Source of the DNA: Pseudomonas schmalbachii
GTDB taxonomy: Bacteria; Pseudomonadota; Gammaproteobacteria; Pseudomonadales; Pseudomonadaceae
Assembly: GCF_017589465.1 (NCBI RefSeq)
Contig: NZ_JAELYA010000005.1
Span: forward strand, 372,001-436,000
Direction of reading: 5' to 3'
Length of the DNA stretch: 64,000 nt
This document shows positions 46,298-56,479 of this stretch, in pieces. Under the pieces are notes generated by a model. The model did not search any database, had not been told where the DNA came from, and saw nothing but the letters and a program-made list of their open reading frames with translations. Every line of letters begins with the position of its first letter. The stretch's first letter is position 1. The translations under genes and the position numbers were made by a program.

Positions 46298-47505
46298 CGC
46301 AGCAGCTCCAGGGCGCGATCCAGCGCGGTGAAGAAGCGTTCGAGGTCGCTGGAGTCGTTGTACAGCCCGAGGGAGGCCCGTACGGCGCCGCTGATGCCGA
46401 GGGTCTTCAGCAGCGGCATGGCGCAGTGGTGGCCGGCGCGCACGGCGACGCCCTGTTCGGTGAGCAGGTGGGCGAGGTCGGCGCTGTGCACGCCTTCCAC
46501 GGTGAAACTGGCCAGGGCGGCCTTCGGTTCGCCGAGGATGCGCACACCGTCGCGGGCCTCCAGGCCGGCGAGCAGGCTGGTGTGGAGGATATCTTCGTGG
46601 GCGGCGGTTTCAGCGCTATCCAGGCCCTCCAGCCAGTCGAGGCTGGCACCCAGACCGATCACTGCTCCGATGGCCGGCGTGCCGGCCTCGAAGCCCATCG
46701 GCGCGCCGTGGAACTCCGCCGACTGGTAGTCGGCCAGACGCACCATCTCGCCGCCGAACTGCCAGTGTTGCAGCAGTTCGAGCGCCTGCGGCCGGCCCCA
46801 GAGCACGCCGAGGCCGTCCGGCCCGTAGAGCTTGTGGCTGGAGAAGACGTAGAAGTCGCAGCCCAGCGCCGACAGGTTGTGCCGGCCGTGGACCACGCCC
46901 TGGGCGCCATCCACCACAGTCAGTGCGCCCTGCGCACGGGCCAGTGCGAGCAACTCTGGTAGCGGCTGCCAGGTGCCGAGGACGTTGGACAGCTGGCTGA
47001 TCGCGAGCAGGCGGGTGCGCGGCCCGATCAGTCGGTTGGCGGCGTCGAGATCGACGATGCCGCGGCTGTCCAGCGGCAGCACTACCAGCTCCAGGCCGCG
47101 GCGCTGCGCCAGGCGCTGCCAGGGCAGCAAGTTGGCGTGGTGTTCGAGGGCGCTGATGACGATCTGGTCGCCGGCCCTGAACTGCGCTTCCAGGCCATAG
47201 GCTAGCAGGTTGATCGCCTCGGTGGCGCCGTGGGTGAAGACGATCTGCGCCGGGCTGCCGCCGTTCAGCCAGTGGGCCAGCTTGCTGCGGGTCGCCTCGA
47301 AGGCGCGTGTGGCGCGCTCGCCGGGCAGGTGCTGGGCGCGATGCACGTTGGCCGCGCCGCTGCTGTAGTAGCTGGCGAGGGCGTCGATCAGGGCCTGCGG
47401 CTTCTGCGCCGTGGCGGCGCTGTCGAGGTAGGTCTGGCCTTCGGCATCGAAAGCGGCGAGGGCGGGGAAGGCGGAGCGCCAGGGCGAGGGAATGGACATG
47501 GGCAT
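46294..47505 (-). CDS. csdA: Cysteine desulfurase CsdA (class V aminotransferase fold)
   Basis: A 403-residue PLP enzyme with the group II desulfurase signature: HGATEAINLLAYG, HHANLLPWQ, PLP lysine in SSHKLYGPDGLGVLWG, and the persulfide cysteine in RAGHHCAMPLL. It mobilises sulfur from cysteine. It is coupled to csdE and lies opposite tcdA, so the three probably form the CSD sulfur system. The start may be ATG 47505 or 47499; neither has a strong ribosome site. Confidence 0.92.
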   Translation of the reverse strand: MPMSIPSPWRSAFPALAAFDAEGQTYLDSAATAQKPQALIDALASYYSSGAANVHRAQHLPGERATRAFEATRSKLAHWLNGGSPAQIVFTHGATEAINLLAYGLEAQFRAGDQIVISALEHHANLLPWQRLAQRRGLELVVLPLDSRGIVDLDAANRLIGPRTRLLAISQLSNVLGTWQPLPELLALARAQGALTVVDGAQGVVHGRHNLSALGCDFYVFSSHKLYGPDGLGVLWGRPQALELLQHWQFGGEMVRLADYQSAEFHGAPMGFEAGTPAIGAVIGLGASLDWLEGLDSAETAAHEDILHTSLLAGLEARDGVRILGEPKAALASFTVEGVHSADLAHLLTEQGVAVRAGHHCAMPLLKTLGISGAVRASLGLYNDSSDLERFFTALDRALELLR

Positions 47506-47523
47506 GCGGCCGACAGGAAATGG

Positions 47524-47546
47524 AAAACGGGGGCCGTAGCCCCCGC
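47524..47546 (-). terminator. Intrinsic terminator after dapD
   Basis: Stem CGGGGGC / GCCCCCG with a four-base loop, followed on the minus strand by TTTTCC. It lies 62 bases after the dapD stop and about 19 bases before csdA. Confidence 0.75.
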
Positions 47547-47607
47547 TTTACAGCTTAGAACCAGTCCACCGAGGTGCATTGAGCAACCGACGATGGACCG
47601 CGCTGGC

Positions 47608-48642
47608 TCAGTTGTTCGCGTGCAGCGCTTCGTTCAGTTCGACGGCGGTCTTGTTGGTCTTGCACTCGACCGCGCCGGTCTGCGAGTTGCGGCGGAACAG
47701 CAGGTCCGGTTGGCCAGCCAGATCGCGGCCCTTGACCACCTTCACCAGGTTGTTCTGGTCGTCGAGCACGGCGATCTTGGTGCCGGCGGTGACGTACAGG
47801 CCGGCCTCGACGATGTTGCGGTCGCCCAGCGGGATGCCGATGCCGGCGTTGGCGCCGATCAGGCAGCCTTCGCCGACGCTGATGACGATGTTGCCGCCGC
47901 CGGACAGGGTGCCCATGGTCGAGCAGCCGCCGCCGAGGTCGGAGCCCTTGCCGACGAAGACGCCAGCGGAGACGCGGCCTTCGATCATGCCCGGGCCGGC
48001 GGTGCCGGCGTTGAAGTTGACGAAGCCCTCGTGCATCACGGTGGTGCCTTCACCGATGTAGGCGCCCAGGCGCACACGGGCGGTATCGGCGATTCGCACG
48101 CCGGCCGGCACCACGTAGTCGGTCATTTTCGGGAACTTGTCCACCGAGAAGACTTCCAGCAGTTGGCCTTTCAGGCGCGCTTCCAGCTGCAGCTCGGCCA
48201 GTTCGGCGAGGTCGACGGCGCCGTGGTTGGTCCAGGCGACATTCGGCAGCAGGGGGAAGATGCCGGCGAGGTTCTGACCGTGCGGCTTGACCAGGCGGTG
48301 GGAGAGCAGGTGCAGCTTGAGGTAGGCCTCGGGAGTGGAGGTCAGTGCGGCGTCTTCGGCGAGCAGGGTGGCGACCAGCGGCTTCTGGCTTTCCGCCAGG
48401 CGGTTGAGCAGGGCGGCCTGGGCGGCATCGATGCTTTTCAGCGCGTCGGCCAACTGGTAGGCCTGCTGGGTGCTGAAGGTGATCGCCTGGTTGCCGCCTT
48501 CATAGCCGAGCAGCGGGGTGATGGTGGCGACCAGTTCGGCGGCCGGGTTCAGCAGCGGCTGCGCGTAGAAGACTTCCAGCCAGGCGCCCTGGCGGTTCTG
48601 GGTGCCGACGCCGAAGGCCAGGCTGTACAGGGATTTGGACAT
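47608..48642 (-). CDS. dapD: 2,3,4,5-tetrahydropyridine-2,6-dicarboxylate N-succinyltransferase
   Basis: A 344-residue enzyme with a left-handed beta-helix built from hexapeptide repeats (GAYIGEGTTVMHEG, GVFVGKGSDLGGGCSTMG). This is the longer DapD type found in pseudomonads. It adds a succinyl group from succinyl-CoA in the succinylase route to lysine and meso-diaminopimelate for peptidoglycan. The start at 48642 follows GAGGAA. It belongs to the same pathway as dapC, about 1 kb further on the same strand. Confidence 0.94.
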   Translation of the reverse strand: MSKSLYSLAFGVGTQNRQGAWLEVFYAQPLLNPAAELVATITPLLGYEGGNQAITFSTQQAYQLADALKSIDAAQAALLNRLAESQKPLVATLLAEDAALTSTPEAYLKLHLLSHRLVKPHGQNLAGIFPLLPNVAWTNHGAVDLAELAELQLEARLKGQLLEVFSVDKFPKMTDYVVPAGVRIADTARVRLGAYIGEGTTVMHEGFVNFNAGTAGPGMIEGRVSAGVFVGKGSDLGGGCSTMGTLSGGGNIVISVGEGCLIGANAGIGIPLGDRNIVEAGLYVTAGTKIAVLDDQNNLVKVVKGRDLAGQPDLLFRRNSQTGAVECKTNKTAVELNEALHANN

Positions 48643-48764
48643 GTGGGTTCCTCGAATAAGTGAAAAGGTCAGGCCGGACGGCGGCCGGGCCCGGCAACGC
48701 TGGCGCGCGTGAGGCCGAAGCGGGCGGGGACGAATAGTGCCCAGGCGATGCTCACGGGATTTCC

Positions 48765-49112
48765 TCAGCCCATCGCCACGGCGTAGGCGTCGGGCTTGAA
48801 GCCGACCAGGGTGCGGTCGCCCATGTCGAGCACCGGACGCTTGATCATCGACGGCTGGGCGAGCATCAGGTCGATGGCCTTGCTCTCGTCAAGATCGGTC
48901 TTCTGTGCGTCGTCGAGCTTGCGGAAGGTGGTGCCGGCGCGGTTCAGCACGGTTTCCCAGCCATGCTCGCGGCACCACTGCTGCAGGTGCTCGCGGTCGA
49001 TGCCGCTGGCCTTGTAGTCATGGAACGCATATTCGACGCCATGTTCTTCCAGCCAACTGCGGGCTTTCTTCATGGTGTCGCAGGCTTTTATCCCGTAGAT
49101 CGTGTAAGTCAT
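48765..49112 (-). CDS. ArsC/Spx-family protein (YffB-like)
   Basis: A 115-residue thioredoxin-fold protein of the ArsC/Spx/YffB group: YGIKACDTMKKARSWLEEHG near the N-terminus with a single cysteine where ArsC has CxxS/CxxC, and RPVLD near residue 92. YffB-like proteins resemble arsenate reductases but are probably not arsenate enzymes; they may reduce thiols with glutathione. ATG 49112 has GGGAAG upstream on the minus strand. It is 122 bases from dapD on the same strand. Confidence 0.85.
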   Translation of the reverse strand: MTYTIYGIKACDTMKKARSWLEEHGVEYAFHDYKASGIDREHLQQWCREHGWETVLNRAGTTFRKLDDAQKTDLDESKAIDLMLAQPSMIKRPVLDMGDRTLVGFKPDAYAVAMG

Positions 49113-49352
49113 TGTCTTCCCGGAGGTTCTGGGTTCAGCGGAAGGCTTTCCAATGTGTACCGGATTGGCAGTCGGCGGATTATGCCACGTCGCGCCGGCC
49201 GACGATGCGCCAATCCCCGTCGTGGGCCCGGTTGCAGGATGCTTCTGTCGGTTCGCAGTCCTGCCCCGGATTTCGCGCAATTACAACTCGCTGAAATCAA
49301 AGAGAAATATTGTTGTCCTAGAGTGCCTGCAATTTTTCAGGAGAGTCCCGAC

Positions 49353-49568
49353 GTGTACCGCAGAACGAGAAACCTTCGCAAGACGCTGGATTCGGTGGCC
49401 GCCAGCAACGAGGCTGCGGCGATCGAGGCGATGCGGGCGGTGGATCAGCTCAAGGATGAACTGTTGCGGCAGAGGCTGCTCAAGGCGATCCATGAGCTCA
49501 ACCAGGGGGCGGCTGAGCTGCGGATGGTCCGTGATGAGCTGCCTGGACAGGCGATCAGGCTGGCCTGA
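49353..49568 (+). CDS. Small conserved-looking hypothetical protein (71 aa)
   Basis: A 71-residue helical protein starting at GTG 49353, preceded by AGGAG at 49339-49343 with nine-base spacing. The sequence has a basic head (YRRTRNLRKTLD) and two helices rich in Ala, Leu and Glu (ELLRQRLLKAIHEL, AAELRMVRDEL). Codon use is GC3-rich like its neighbours. The open frame extends upstream, but that part is the antisense of the ArsC-like gene. No family is recognised. It is divergent from the ArsC-like gene and convergent with dapC. Confidence 0.6.
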   Translation: MYRRTRNLRKTLDSVAASNEAAAIEAMRAVDQLKDELLRQRLLKAIHELNQGAAELRMVRDELPGQAIRLA

Positions 49569-49575
49569 TCGCCCG

Positions 49576-49633
49576 GCAGGGCGGGTGCAACCCGCCATGG
49601 CGCCGCTGGGCTGGCGGGTTGCACCCGCCCTAC
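49576..49633. repeat. Palindromic intergenic repeat, family E (GGGCGGGTGCAACCCGCC...)
   Basis: A 58-base inverted repeat: GCAGGGCGGGTGCAACCCGCC paired with GGCGGGTTGCACCCGCCCTAC. It belongs to the same family as 45832-45896. It lies between the small ORF and dapC, eight bases after one stop codon and about ten before the other. Confidence 0.8.
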
Positions 49634-49643
49634 GTGTTGAGCG

Positions 49644-50840
49644 TCAGAGTGCCTGGATGAAGCGGCGGATGCGTTCCGCCGCCTCGACGCACTCGGCCAG
49701 CGGTGCGACCAGGGCCATGCGTACGCGGTTGGCGCCCGGGTTCTCGCCGTTCACTTCGCGCGACAGGTAGGAGCCCGGCACCACGGTGACGTGCTGGCGG
49801 GCGAACAGCTCGCGGGTGAACTCGGTGTCGGAGATCGGCGTCTTCGGCCACAGGTAGAAGCTGCCATCCGGGCGCTGCACATCGAGCACGCCGCCGAGGA
49901 TTTCCAGCACCGCGTCGAACTTCTCGCGATACAGGGCACGGTTGGCGCGCACGTGGATCTCGTCGTTCCACGCCGCCACGCTGGCCAGTTGAGTCTGCAC
50001 GGGCATGGCGCAGCCATGGTAGGTGCGGTAGAGGAGGAATTTCTTCAGCACCTCGGCATCGCCGGCAACGAAGCCGGAGCGCAGGCCCGGCAGGTTGGAA
50101 CGCTTGGACAGGCTGTGGAACACCACGCAGCGCTTGAAGTCCGAGCGGCCCAGCTCGGCGCATGCGGTGAGCAGGCCGGCCGGCGGGTTCTGCTCGTCGA
50201 AGTACAGCTCGCTGTAGCACTCGTCTGCGGCGATCACGAAATCATGCTCGTCGGCCAGGGCGATCAGCTTCTTCAGGGTTTCCAGCGGCACCAGCGCGCC
50301 GGTGGGGTTGCCCGGCGAGCAGAGGAAGAGAATCTGGCAGCGTGCCCAGACATCCGCCGGAACGGCGTCGAAGTCCGGGTTGAAGCCGTTCTCTTCGCGG
50401 CACGGCAGGTAGTGCGGCTGCGCGCCGGCGAGCAGGGCTGCGCCCTCGTAGATCTGGTAGAACGGATTGGGGCTGACCACCAGGCCGTCCGCATCGCGCT
50501 CGACCACCGCCTGGGTGAAGGAGAACAGCGCCTCACGGGTGCCGTTCACCGGCAGCACGTGGCGCGCGGCGTCCAGCCAGCCGGCCGGGACCTTGAAGCG
50601 GTTTTCGCACCATTTGGCGATGGCTTCGCGCAGTGCCGGGATGCCCTGGGTGGTGGGGTAGACGGCAAGCTGGTCGAGGTTGGCGGCCAGCGCCTCGGCG
50701 ACGAAGGCCGGCGAACGGTGCTTGGGCTCGCCGATGGACAGCGCGATCGGCTTCAGCTCCTCCGGCGGTTGGGCACCGGCCAGCAGGGCACGGAGCTTTT
50801 CGAAGGGGTAGGGCTGGAGCAGGTCGAGGGCGTGGTTCAT
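49644..50840 (-). CDS. dapC: Succinyldiaminopimelate transaminase (class I/II aminotransferase)
   Basis: A 398-residue PLP aminotransferase of fold type I. Seen: LSIGEPKHRSP, NGTREALFSF, SPNPFYQIYEG, CSPGNPTGALV, DECYSELYFD, and the PLP lysine in SLSKRSNLPGLRSGF. The DapC type is supported by neighbours dapD and glnD and by length. It converts N-succinyl-2-amino-6-ketopimelate to the diamino compound in lysine/DAP synthesis. It starts 12 bases after glnD on the same strand, thus in a glnD-dapC operon. Confidence 0.92.
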   Translation of the reverse strand: MNHALDLLQPYPFEKLRALLAGAQPPEELKPIALSIGEPKHRSPAFVAEALAANLDQLAVYPTTQGIPALREAIAKWCENRFKVPAGWLDAARHVLPVNGTREALFSFTQAVVERDADGLVVSPNPFYQIYEGAALLAGAQPHYLPCREENGFNPDFDAVPADVWARCQILFLCSPGNPTGALVPLETLKKLIALADEHDFVIAADECYSELYFDEQNPPAGLLTACAELGRSDFKRCVVFHSLSKRSNLPGLRSGFVAGDAEVLKKFLLYRTYHGCAMPVQTQLASVAAWNDEIHVRANRALYREKFDAVLEILGGVLDVQRPDGSFYLWPKTPISDTEFTRELFARQHVTVVPGSYLSREVNGENPGANRVRMALVAPLAECVEAAERIRRFIQAL

Positions 50841-50852
50841 GCGGTGGCTCTC

Positions 50853-53555
50853 TCAGATGCTGATGCGTACTGGCACGGTCTCCTGACCGTTGGCCTGTGA
50901 CAGTTGTTCGACCAGCGCGGTCTGCAGGCGCTGGCACAGTTCCGGGTCGGAAAGCGGCTGGTGCTGGGCGTCGGTGAGGAAGAACACGTCTTCCACGCGC
51001 TCGCCGAGGGTGGCGATCTTGGCGTTCTGCACCGACAGGTCGAAGTCGAGGAAGATCCCGCCGATGCGCGCCAGCAGTCCCGGCCGGTCGGGGGCGATCA
51101 GTTCCAGCACGCTGACCTGGCGCGTCGCGTCGGTGGAGATGGTCACCTGCGGCGCGAAGGCGAAATGCTTGAGCTGGCGCGGCACGCGGCGCTGGATGAT
51201 GGTCGGGTAGTCGTCCGGGTTCTTCAGCGCGTCGACCAGGCCCTGGCGGATTTCCGCGATCCGTTGGGGATCGTCGCCGATCGAGCCGCCATCGGCATCG
51301 AGCACTATGTAGGTGTCGAGGGTGAACTGGCTGGTCGAGGTGATGATCCGCGCGTCCTGGATGCTCAGGTTGAGCTGGTCCATCGCCGCCACGGTCACGG
51401 CGAAGAAGTCGTGCTGGTCGGCGGCATAGATGAAGATCTGCGTGCCGCCCTCGAATTCGCGCTGGGTGGTTTCCTTGATCAGCACCAGCGGGCTGCCGTC
51501 GTGGGGGTGCTGGAGGATCGCCTCGGTGTGCCAGGCCACGTCGCTGGCGGTATGGCGCAGGAAGTAGTCGTCGCCGAGCTGGTTCCACAGTTGCTCGGCG
51601 TCGTCCTGGTCGATGCCGTTGCGCACCAGGATGTCGATGGCGGCGCTCTGTGTCTGGCGGATCTGCTCCTCACGGTCCACCGGGTTTTCCAGGCCGCGGC
51701 GCAGGGCGCGCTTGGTCTCGGTGTAGAGCTGGCGCAGCAGGCTGGCGCGCCAGGAGTTCCACAGGCTCGGGTTGGTGGCGTTGATATCGGCCACGGTGAG
51801 CACGTAGAGGTAGTCCAGGCGGGTCTGGTCGCCGGCCAGTTGGGCGAAGTCGAAGATCACCTGCGGGTCGGAGAGGTCCTTGCGTTGCGCGGTGGTGGAC
51901 ATGACCAGGTGGTTCTTCACCAGCCAGCCGATCAGGTGGGTATCCCACTGCGGCAGCTTGTGCAGCTGGCAGAAGCGCTCGGCGTCGTCCGCGCCCAGTT
52001 CGGAATGGTCGCCGCCGCGGCCCTTGGCGATGTCGTGGTAGAGACCGGCGAGGTAGATCAGCTCCGGCTTGGGCAGGCGCTCCATGATCTTGCTGGCCAG
52101 CGGGTATTTCTCGGCCATGTCCGGGCGCCGCAGCTTGCGCAGGTGCTTGATCAGGTTGAGGGTGTGCGCGTCCACCGTATAGATGTGGAACAGGTCGTGC
52201 TGCATCTGCCCGACGATCTGGCCGAACTCCGGCAGGTACAGGCCGAGGATGCCGTAGCGGTTCATCCGCCGCAGGTTGCGGTGGATGCCTTCCTTGCACT
52301 TGAACAGCTCGATGAACAGGCTGGTGTTGCGGATATCGTGGCGGAAGTCGTCGTCGATCAGGTGGCGGCTGTCGCGCAGCAGGCGGATGGTGTCGGTGCG
52401 TACGCCCTTGATCATCGGGTTCTGCGCCAGCAGTACGAAGATTTCCATGAGCGCGAACGGTGTGCGCTTGAACACGTTCGGGTGGGTGACTTCGAGATAG
52501 CCGTCGCGCAGCTGGAAGCGGGTGTTCAGCGGCTGGATCTGGCCACCCTCGCCGGCGCGCAGGATCACTTCTTCGAAGTGCTGCATGATCAGGTCGTTCA
52601 GCTCGGAGATCGCCATCACCGCGCGGTAGTACTTCTGCATGAACAGCTCGACCGCCAGCTTGGCGTTGTTGCCTTCGTAGCCGAGCAGGCTGGCGATGCG
52701 CCGCTGGTGGTCGAACAGCAGGCGGTCCTCTGCGCGTCCGGCGAGCATGTGCAGGGCGTAGCGGACTTTCCAGAGGAACTCCTGGCAGGACGCCAGGGCG
52801 CTGCATTCGCTTTCCACCAGGAAGCCTTCCTTGACCAGCGCGTGCAGGTTGAGGCTGCCGAAATGCCGGCGGGCGACCCAGAGCAGGGTCTGCAGGTCGC
52901 GCAGGCCGCCGGGAGAACCCTTGATGTTGGGCTCCAGGTTGTACTCGGTGTCGTTGTACTTGGCGTGACGGTGGATCTGTTCCTTGCGCTTGGCCAGGTA
53001 GAACTGCCCGCTCGGCCACATGTGCTTGGTGCTGGTGGTTTCGAGCATGCGCTGGCGCAGGCTGTCCGGGCCGGAGATGGTCCGGCATTCCATCAGGTTG
53101 GTGACCACCGTGAGGTCGGCCTGCGCCTCTTCCGCACACTGGTTGACCGAGCGCACGCTCTGGCCGACTTCCAGGCCGATGTCCCAGAGCAGGGTGAGGA
53201 AGCCTTCGATCGGGTCGCGGAAAGTCTCCTGGTCCTCGCTGTCGAGCAGGACCAGGATGTCGATGTCGGAATGCGGGTGCAGTTCGCCGCGGCCGTAGCC
53301 GCCGACGGCGACCAGGGCGATGTCGGCGTCGTCGCCCCAGTCGAAGCGCTGCCAGGCCTGCTGCAGGATCTGGTCGACGAACCAGGCGCGGTCCTCGATC
53401 AGGCGGCGGATGTCGCGACCGCCGAGGAAGCGGGCGTTGAGCACCTCATCGGCCTGGCGAATGGCCTTCTTGAAGGCAGCGATGGGGCTGGACTTGAGGG
53501 CCAGTTCCGCCTGGAACTGCCCACGGTCGAACAATTCGGGATCCACCTGGGGCAT
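50853..53555 (-). CDS. glnD: Bifunctional [protein-PII] uridylyltransferase / uridylyl-removing enzyme
   Basis: A 900-residue protein with the GlnD layout: N-terminal nucleotidyltransferase ([21 protein letters not shown]), HD phosphohydrolase ([20 protein letters not shown]) in the middle, and two C-terminal ACT domains that bind glutamine ([32 protein letters not shown]). It uridylylates PII when nitrogen is low and removes UMP when glutamine is high, feeding NtrBC control, for which the Amt gene in this window is a likely target. Next upstream on the same strand is map, 141 bases away. Confidence 0.96.
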   Translation of the reverse strand: MPQVDPELFDRGQFQAELALKSSPIAAFKKAIRQADEVLNARFLGGRDIRRLIEDRAWFVDQILQQAWQRFDWGDDADIALVAVGGYGRGELHPHSDIDILVLLDSEDQETFRDPIEGFLTLLWDIGLEVGQSVRSVNQCAEEAQADLTVVTNLMECRTISGPDSLRQRMLETTSTKHMWPSGQFYLAKRKEQIHRHAKYNDTEYNLEPNIKGSPGGLRDLQTLLWVARRHFGSLNLHALVKEGFLVESECSALASCQEFLWKVRYALHMLAGRAEDRLLFDHQRRIASLLGYEGNNAKLAVELFMQKYYRAVMAISELNDLIMQHFEEVILRAGEGGQIQPLNTRFQLRDGYLEVTHPNVFKRTPFALMEIFVLLAQNPMIKGVRTDTIRLLRDSRHLIDDDFRHDIRNTSLFIELFKCKEGIHRNLRRMNRYGILGLYLPEFGQIVGQMQHDLFHIYTVDAHTLNLIKHLRKLRRPDMAEKYPLASKIMERLPKPELIYLAGLYHDIAKGRGGDHSELGADDAERFCQLHKLPQWDTHLIGWLVKNHLVMSTTAQRKDLSDPQVIFDFAQLAGDQTRLDYLYVLTVADINATNPSLWNSWRASLLRQLYTETKRALRRGLENPVDREEQIRQTQSAAIDILVRNGIDQDDAEQLWNQLGDDYFLRHTASDVAWHTEAILQHPHDGSPLVLIKETTQREFEGGTQIFIYAADQHDFFAVTVAAMDQLNLSIQDARIITSTSQFTLDTYIVLDADGGSIGDDPQRIAEIRQGLVDALKNPDDYPTIIQRRVPRQLKHFAFAPQVTISTDATRQVSVLELIAPDRPGLLARIGGIFLDFDLSVQNAKIATLGERVEDVFFLTDAQHQPLSDPELCQRLQTALVEQLSQANGQETVPVRISI

Positions 53556-53696
53556 GGCGGCCTTCCTGTTAGCTGGGGGGAGGAGGGCAGGGGCAAGCTG
53601 CGTTCCCGGAGAGATATCCGGGCGCAGCGCCGGGCCGGGCTTTCTACGTTCTACCCAGCCTTCGGCGAGATTGCAAACGAGCGGTGTGCGCCCCGG

Positions 53697-54479
53697 TCAG
53701 GCCGGGGTGCGCGGGAAGCTCTCGTCGTTGCGCAGGGTGAGGATCTCGTAGCCGTCGGCGGTGACCAGAACGGTGTGTTCCCACTGCGCGGACAGCTTGC
53801 GGTCCTTGGTGATGGCGGTCCAGCCATCGCCCAGCAGGCGGGTTTCCGGGCGGCCCTGGTTGATCATCGGCTCGATGGTGAAGGTCATGCCTTCCTTCAG
53901 TTCCATGCCGGTGCCGGCGCGGCCGTAGTGCAGCACCTGCGGTTCCTCGTGGAAGACCTTGCCGATGCCGTGCCCGCAATATTCGCGAACGACGGAGAAA
54001 CCGTTCTTTTCCGCATGTTTCTGGATCACTTCGCCGATATCGCCGAGGCGCGCGCCCGGGCGTACCAGGGAAATGCCCTTGTACATGCACTCCTGGGTGA
54101 TCTGGCAGAGGCGGTCGGCCCATTCCGGCGCCTTGCCGACCAGGAACATCTTGCTGGTGTCACCGTGGTAGCCGTCCTTGATCACCGTGACGTCGATATT
54201 GATGATGTCGCCATCCTTCAACGGCTTGTCGTTGGGGATGCCGTGGCAGACGACGTGGTTGATCGAGGTGCAGATCGACTTCGGGAAACCCTTGTAGTTC
54301 AGCGGCGCGGGAATGGCCTTCTGCACGTCGACGATGTAGTCGTGGCAGATGCGGTCCAGTTCGTCGGTGGTGACGCCGGGTTTGACGTGTTCGCCGATCA
54401 TTTCCAGCACTTCGGCGGCCAGGCGGCCGGCGATGCGCATTTTCTCGATATCTTCAGGCGTCTTGATGGTGACGGTCAT
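53697..54479 (-). CDS. map: Methionine aminopeptidase, type I
   Basis: A 260-residue M24 metallopeptidase. Metal ligands are visible in order: NIDVTVIKDGYHGDTSKMF (two Asp), CGHGIGKVFHEEP (His), and MTFTIEPMI with two later Glu. It removes the initiator methionine of new proteins. It is divergent from rpsB with about 266 bases between, an arrangement conserved in many gammaproteobacteria. Confidence 0.96.
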   Translation of the reverse strand: MTVTIKTPEDIEKMRIAGRLAAEVLEMIGEHVKPGVTTDELDRICHDYIVDVQKAIPAPLNYKGFPKSICTSINHVVCHGIPNDKPLKDGDIINIDVTVIKDGYHGDTSKMFLVGKAPEWADRLCQITQECMYKGISLVRPGARLGDIGEVIQKHAEKNGFSVVREYCGHGIGKVFHEEPQVLHYGRAGTGMELKEGMTFTIEPMINQGRPETRLLGDGWTAITKDRKLSAQWEHTVLVTADGYEILTLRNDESFPRTPA

Positions 54480-54594
54480 GGGAGCTCTCGGACGCAGGCG
54501 GAAAAGCCATCATCTTAACAGCTTCGGACGGCAAGCCATAAGTCGCAGGAGTGCGGCTTGCGCTCTGCCGCTTGTAGCCTGAGGCGGCTTTCTG

Positions 54595-54745
54595 TGGTAT
54601 AAAGCGCCCCGCTTCGAAGGCAGTGCCCTTTCGAGGCGTAAACCCACACATGCATCGACACGGTGGCCTGGGTGCCTTCTGACAAGATCAGAGGGTTGGT
54701 CATTGGGATGCGTGGAGGCCCAACCCGACTTATCGAGGAACTACC
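54595..54745 (+). promoter_or_regulatory. rpsB: Extended -10 promoter and leader of rpsB
   Basis: TGGTATAAA (54595-54603) is an extended -10 (TGnTATAAA). Transcription from near 54610 gives a leader of about 135 bases. Leaders of rpsB in gammaproteobacteria bind ribosomal protein S2 for autoregulation; a comparable structure is likely here but I have not folded it. A GAGGAA ribosome site (54735-54740) precedes the ATG at 54746. Confidence 0.55.
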
Positions 54746-55486
54746 ATGTCCCAAGTCAACATGCGCGATATGCTGAAGGCCGGTGTGCACTTCGGCCACC
54801 AGACCCGTTACTGGAACCCGAAAATGGGCAAGTTCATTTTTGGCGCGCGTAACAAGATTCACATCATCAACCTGGAAAAAACCCTGCCGATGTTCAACGA
54901 GGCCCTGACCTTCGTTGAGCGCCTGGCCCAGGGCAAGAACAAGATCCTGTTCGTCGGCACCAAGCGTTCCGCCGGCAAGATCGTTCGCGAAGAAGCTGCT
55001 CGTTGCGGCATGCCGTACGTCGATCACCGTTGGCTGGGCGGCATGCTCACCAACTACAAGACCATCCGTCAGTCGATCAAGCGCCTGCGCGAGCTGGAAA
55101 CCCAGTCCCAGGACGGCACCTTCGCCAAGCTGACCAAGAAAGAAGCCCTGATGCGCACCCGTGATCTGGAAAAACTGGATCGCAGCCTGGGTGGTATCAA
55201 GGACATGGGCGGCCTGCCGGACGCTCTGTTCGTGATCGACGTCGACCACGAGCGCATCGCCATCACCGAAGCCAACAAGCTGGGCATCCCGGTCATCGGC
55301 ATCGTCGATACCAACAGCAGCCCGGAAGGCGTCGACTACGTCATCCCGGGTAACGACGACGCCATTCGCGCCGTTCAGCTGTACCTCGGCTCGATGGCAG
55401 AAGCCGTTCTGCGTGGTCGTCAGAACGCTCAAGGCGGTGCTGACGAGTTCGTCGAAGAAGCGCCGGCCGAATCCGCCGAAGGCTGA
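54746..55486 (+). CDS. rpsB: 30S ribosomal protein S2
   Basis: A 246-residue S2 with all family blocks: [22 protein letters not shown] near the start, [46 protein letters not shown] and [25 protein letters not shown]. The tail is acidic ([10 protein letters not shown]). It binds the 30S platform together with S1. tsf follows 123 bases downstream after a partial terminator. Confidence 0.98.
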   Translation: MSQVNMRDMLKAGVHFGHQTRYWNPKMGKFIFGARNKIHIINLEKTLPMFNEALTFVERLAQGKNKILFVGTKRSAGKIVREEAARCGMPYVDHRWLGGMLTNYKTIRQSIKRLRELETQSQDGTFAKLTKKEALMRTRDLEKLDRSLGGIKDMGGLPDALFVIDVDHERIAITEANKLGIPVIGIVDTNSSPEGVDYVIPGNDDAIRAVQLYLGSMAEAVLRGRQNAQGGADEFVEEAPAESAEG

Positions 55487-55520
55487 TTCCGGGACGTCCA
55501 GACGTCCGACGGTGCGCAGG

Positions 55521-55542
55521 AAGGGGGCTAGGCCCCCTTTTT
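55521..55542 (+). terminator. Attenuating terminator between rpsB and tsf
   Basis: Perfect eight-base stem AAGGGGGC / GCCCCCTT with a three-base loop, then a T-tract. In other gammaproteobacteria a partial terminator at this place reduces tsf relative to rpsB transcription. Confidence 0.8.
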
Positions 55543-55609
55543 GCCACCCTTGATTCCGCCCGGTCAGCCGGGCGATCTGGTTTTGAGAGCAACTCAAGAG
55601 GATTGCGAA

Positions 55610-56479
55610 ATGGCAGAGATTACTGCAGCACTGGTCAAAGAACTGCGCGAGCGCACCGGCCAGGGCATGATGGAGTGCAAGAAGGCGCTGGTAGCCGCCG
55701 GTGGTGACATCGAGAAGGCTATCGACGACATGCGCGCTTCCGGCGCCATCAAGGCCGCCAAGAAAGCCGGCAACATTGCCGCTGAAGGCGCCATCGCCGT
55801 CAAAGTGGCTGCCGACAACAAGGTTGCCACCATCATCGAAGTCAACTCGCAGACCGACTTCCTGGCTCTGCAGGACGACTTCAAGGCTTTCGTTGCCGAC
55901 AGCCTGGAAAAAGCCGTCGCCCAGAACCTGACCGACGCTGCTCCGCTGATCGCCGAGCAGGAGTCCGCTCGTGAGGCCCTGGTCGCCAAGTGCGGCGAAA
56001 ACGTCAACATCCGTCGTCTGGCTCGCGCCGAAGGCGACGTGGTTGGCGCCTACCTGCACGGCCACCGCATCGGCGTTCTGGTGACCCTCAAGGGTGGCAG
56101 CACCGAGCTGGCCCGTGACATCGCCATGCACGTCGCCGCCAGCAACCCGGCTGTCCTGAGCCCGGCCGATGTTTCCGACGAGCTGATCGCCAAGGAAAAG
56201 GAAATCTTCCTGCAGCTGAACGCCGACAAGATCGCCGGCAAGCCGGAAAACATCGTCGAGAACATGGTCAAGGGCCGTATCTCCAAGTTCCTCGCCGAAG
56301 CCAGCCTGGTCGAGCAGGCATTCGTCAAGGATCCGGAAGTCAAGGTCGGTGACCTGGCCAAGAAAGCCGGCGCTGAGATCGTTTCCTTCATCCGCTTCGA
56401 AGTGGGCGAAGGCATCGAGAAAGCCGAAGCTGACTTCGCTGCAGAAGTTGCTGCTCAAGTAGCCGCTTCCAAGCAGTAA
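55610..56479 (+). CDS. tsf: Elongation factor Ts
   Basis: A 289-residue EF-Ts. The start [20 protein letters not shown] with MECKKAL is the N-terminal UBA-like domain; the core follows with [13 protein letters not shown] [17 protein letters not shown]. It exchanges GDP for GTP on EF-Tu. ATG 55610 is preceded by AAGAGGA. The frame is open to 55541 but the family starts at 55610. Confidence 0.98.
   Translation: MAEITAALVKELRERTGQGMMECKKALVAAGGDIEKAIDDMRASGAIKAAKKAGNIAAEGAIAVKVAADNKVATIIEVNSQTDFLALQDDFKAFVADSLEKAVAQNLTDAAPLIAEQESAREALVAKCGENVNIRRLARAEGDVVGAYLHGHRIGVLVTLKGGSTELARDIAMHVAASNPAVLSPADVSDELIAKEKEIFLQLNADKIAGKPENIVENMVKGRISKFLAEASLVEQAFVKDPEVKVGDLAKKAGAEIVSFIRFEVGEGIEKAEADFAAEVAAQVAASKQ

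Noticed and set aside
48765-49112. Arsenate reductase of an ars operon
   Set aside because: No arsR, arsB or arsH neighbours; the sequence fits the YffB/Spx-like group better.
50904-54518. Plus-strand open frame of about 1200 codons opposite glnD and map
   Set aside because: Both minus-strand genes have complete catalytic motifs; the plus-strand frame crosses their boundary without any domain.
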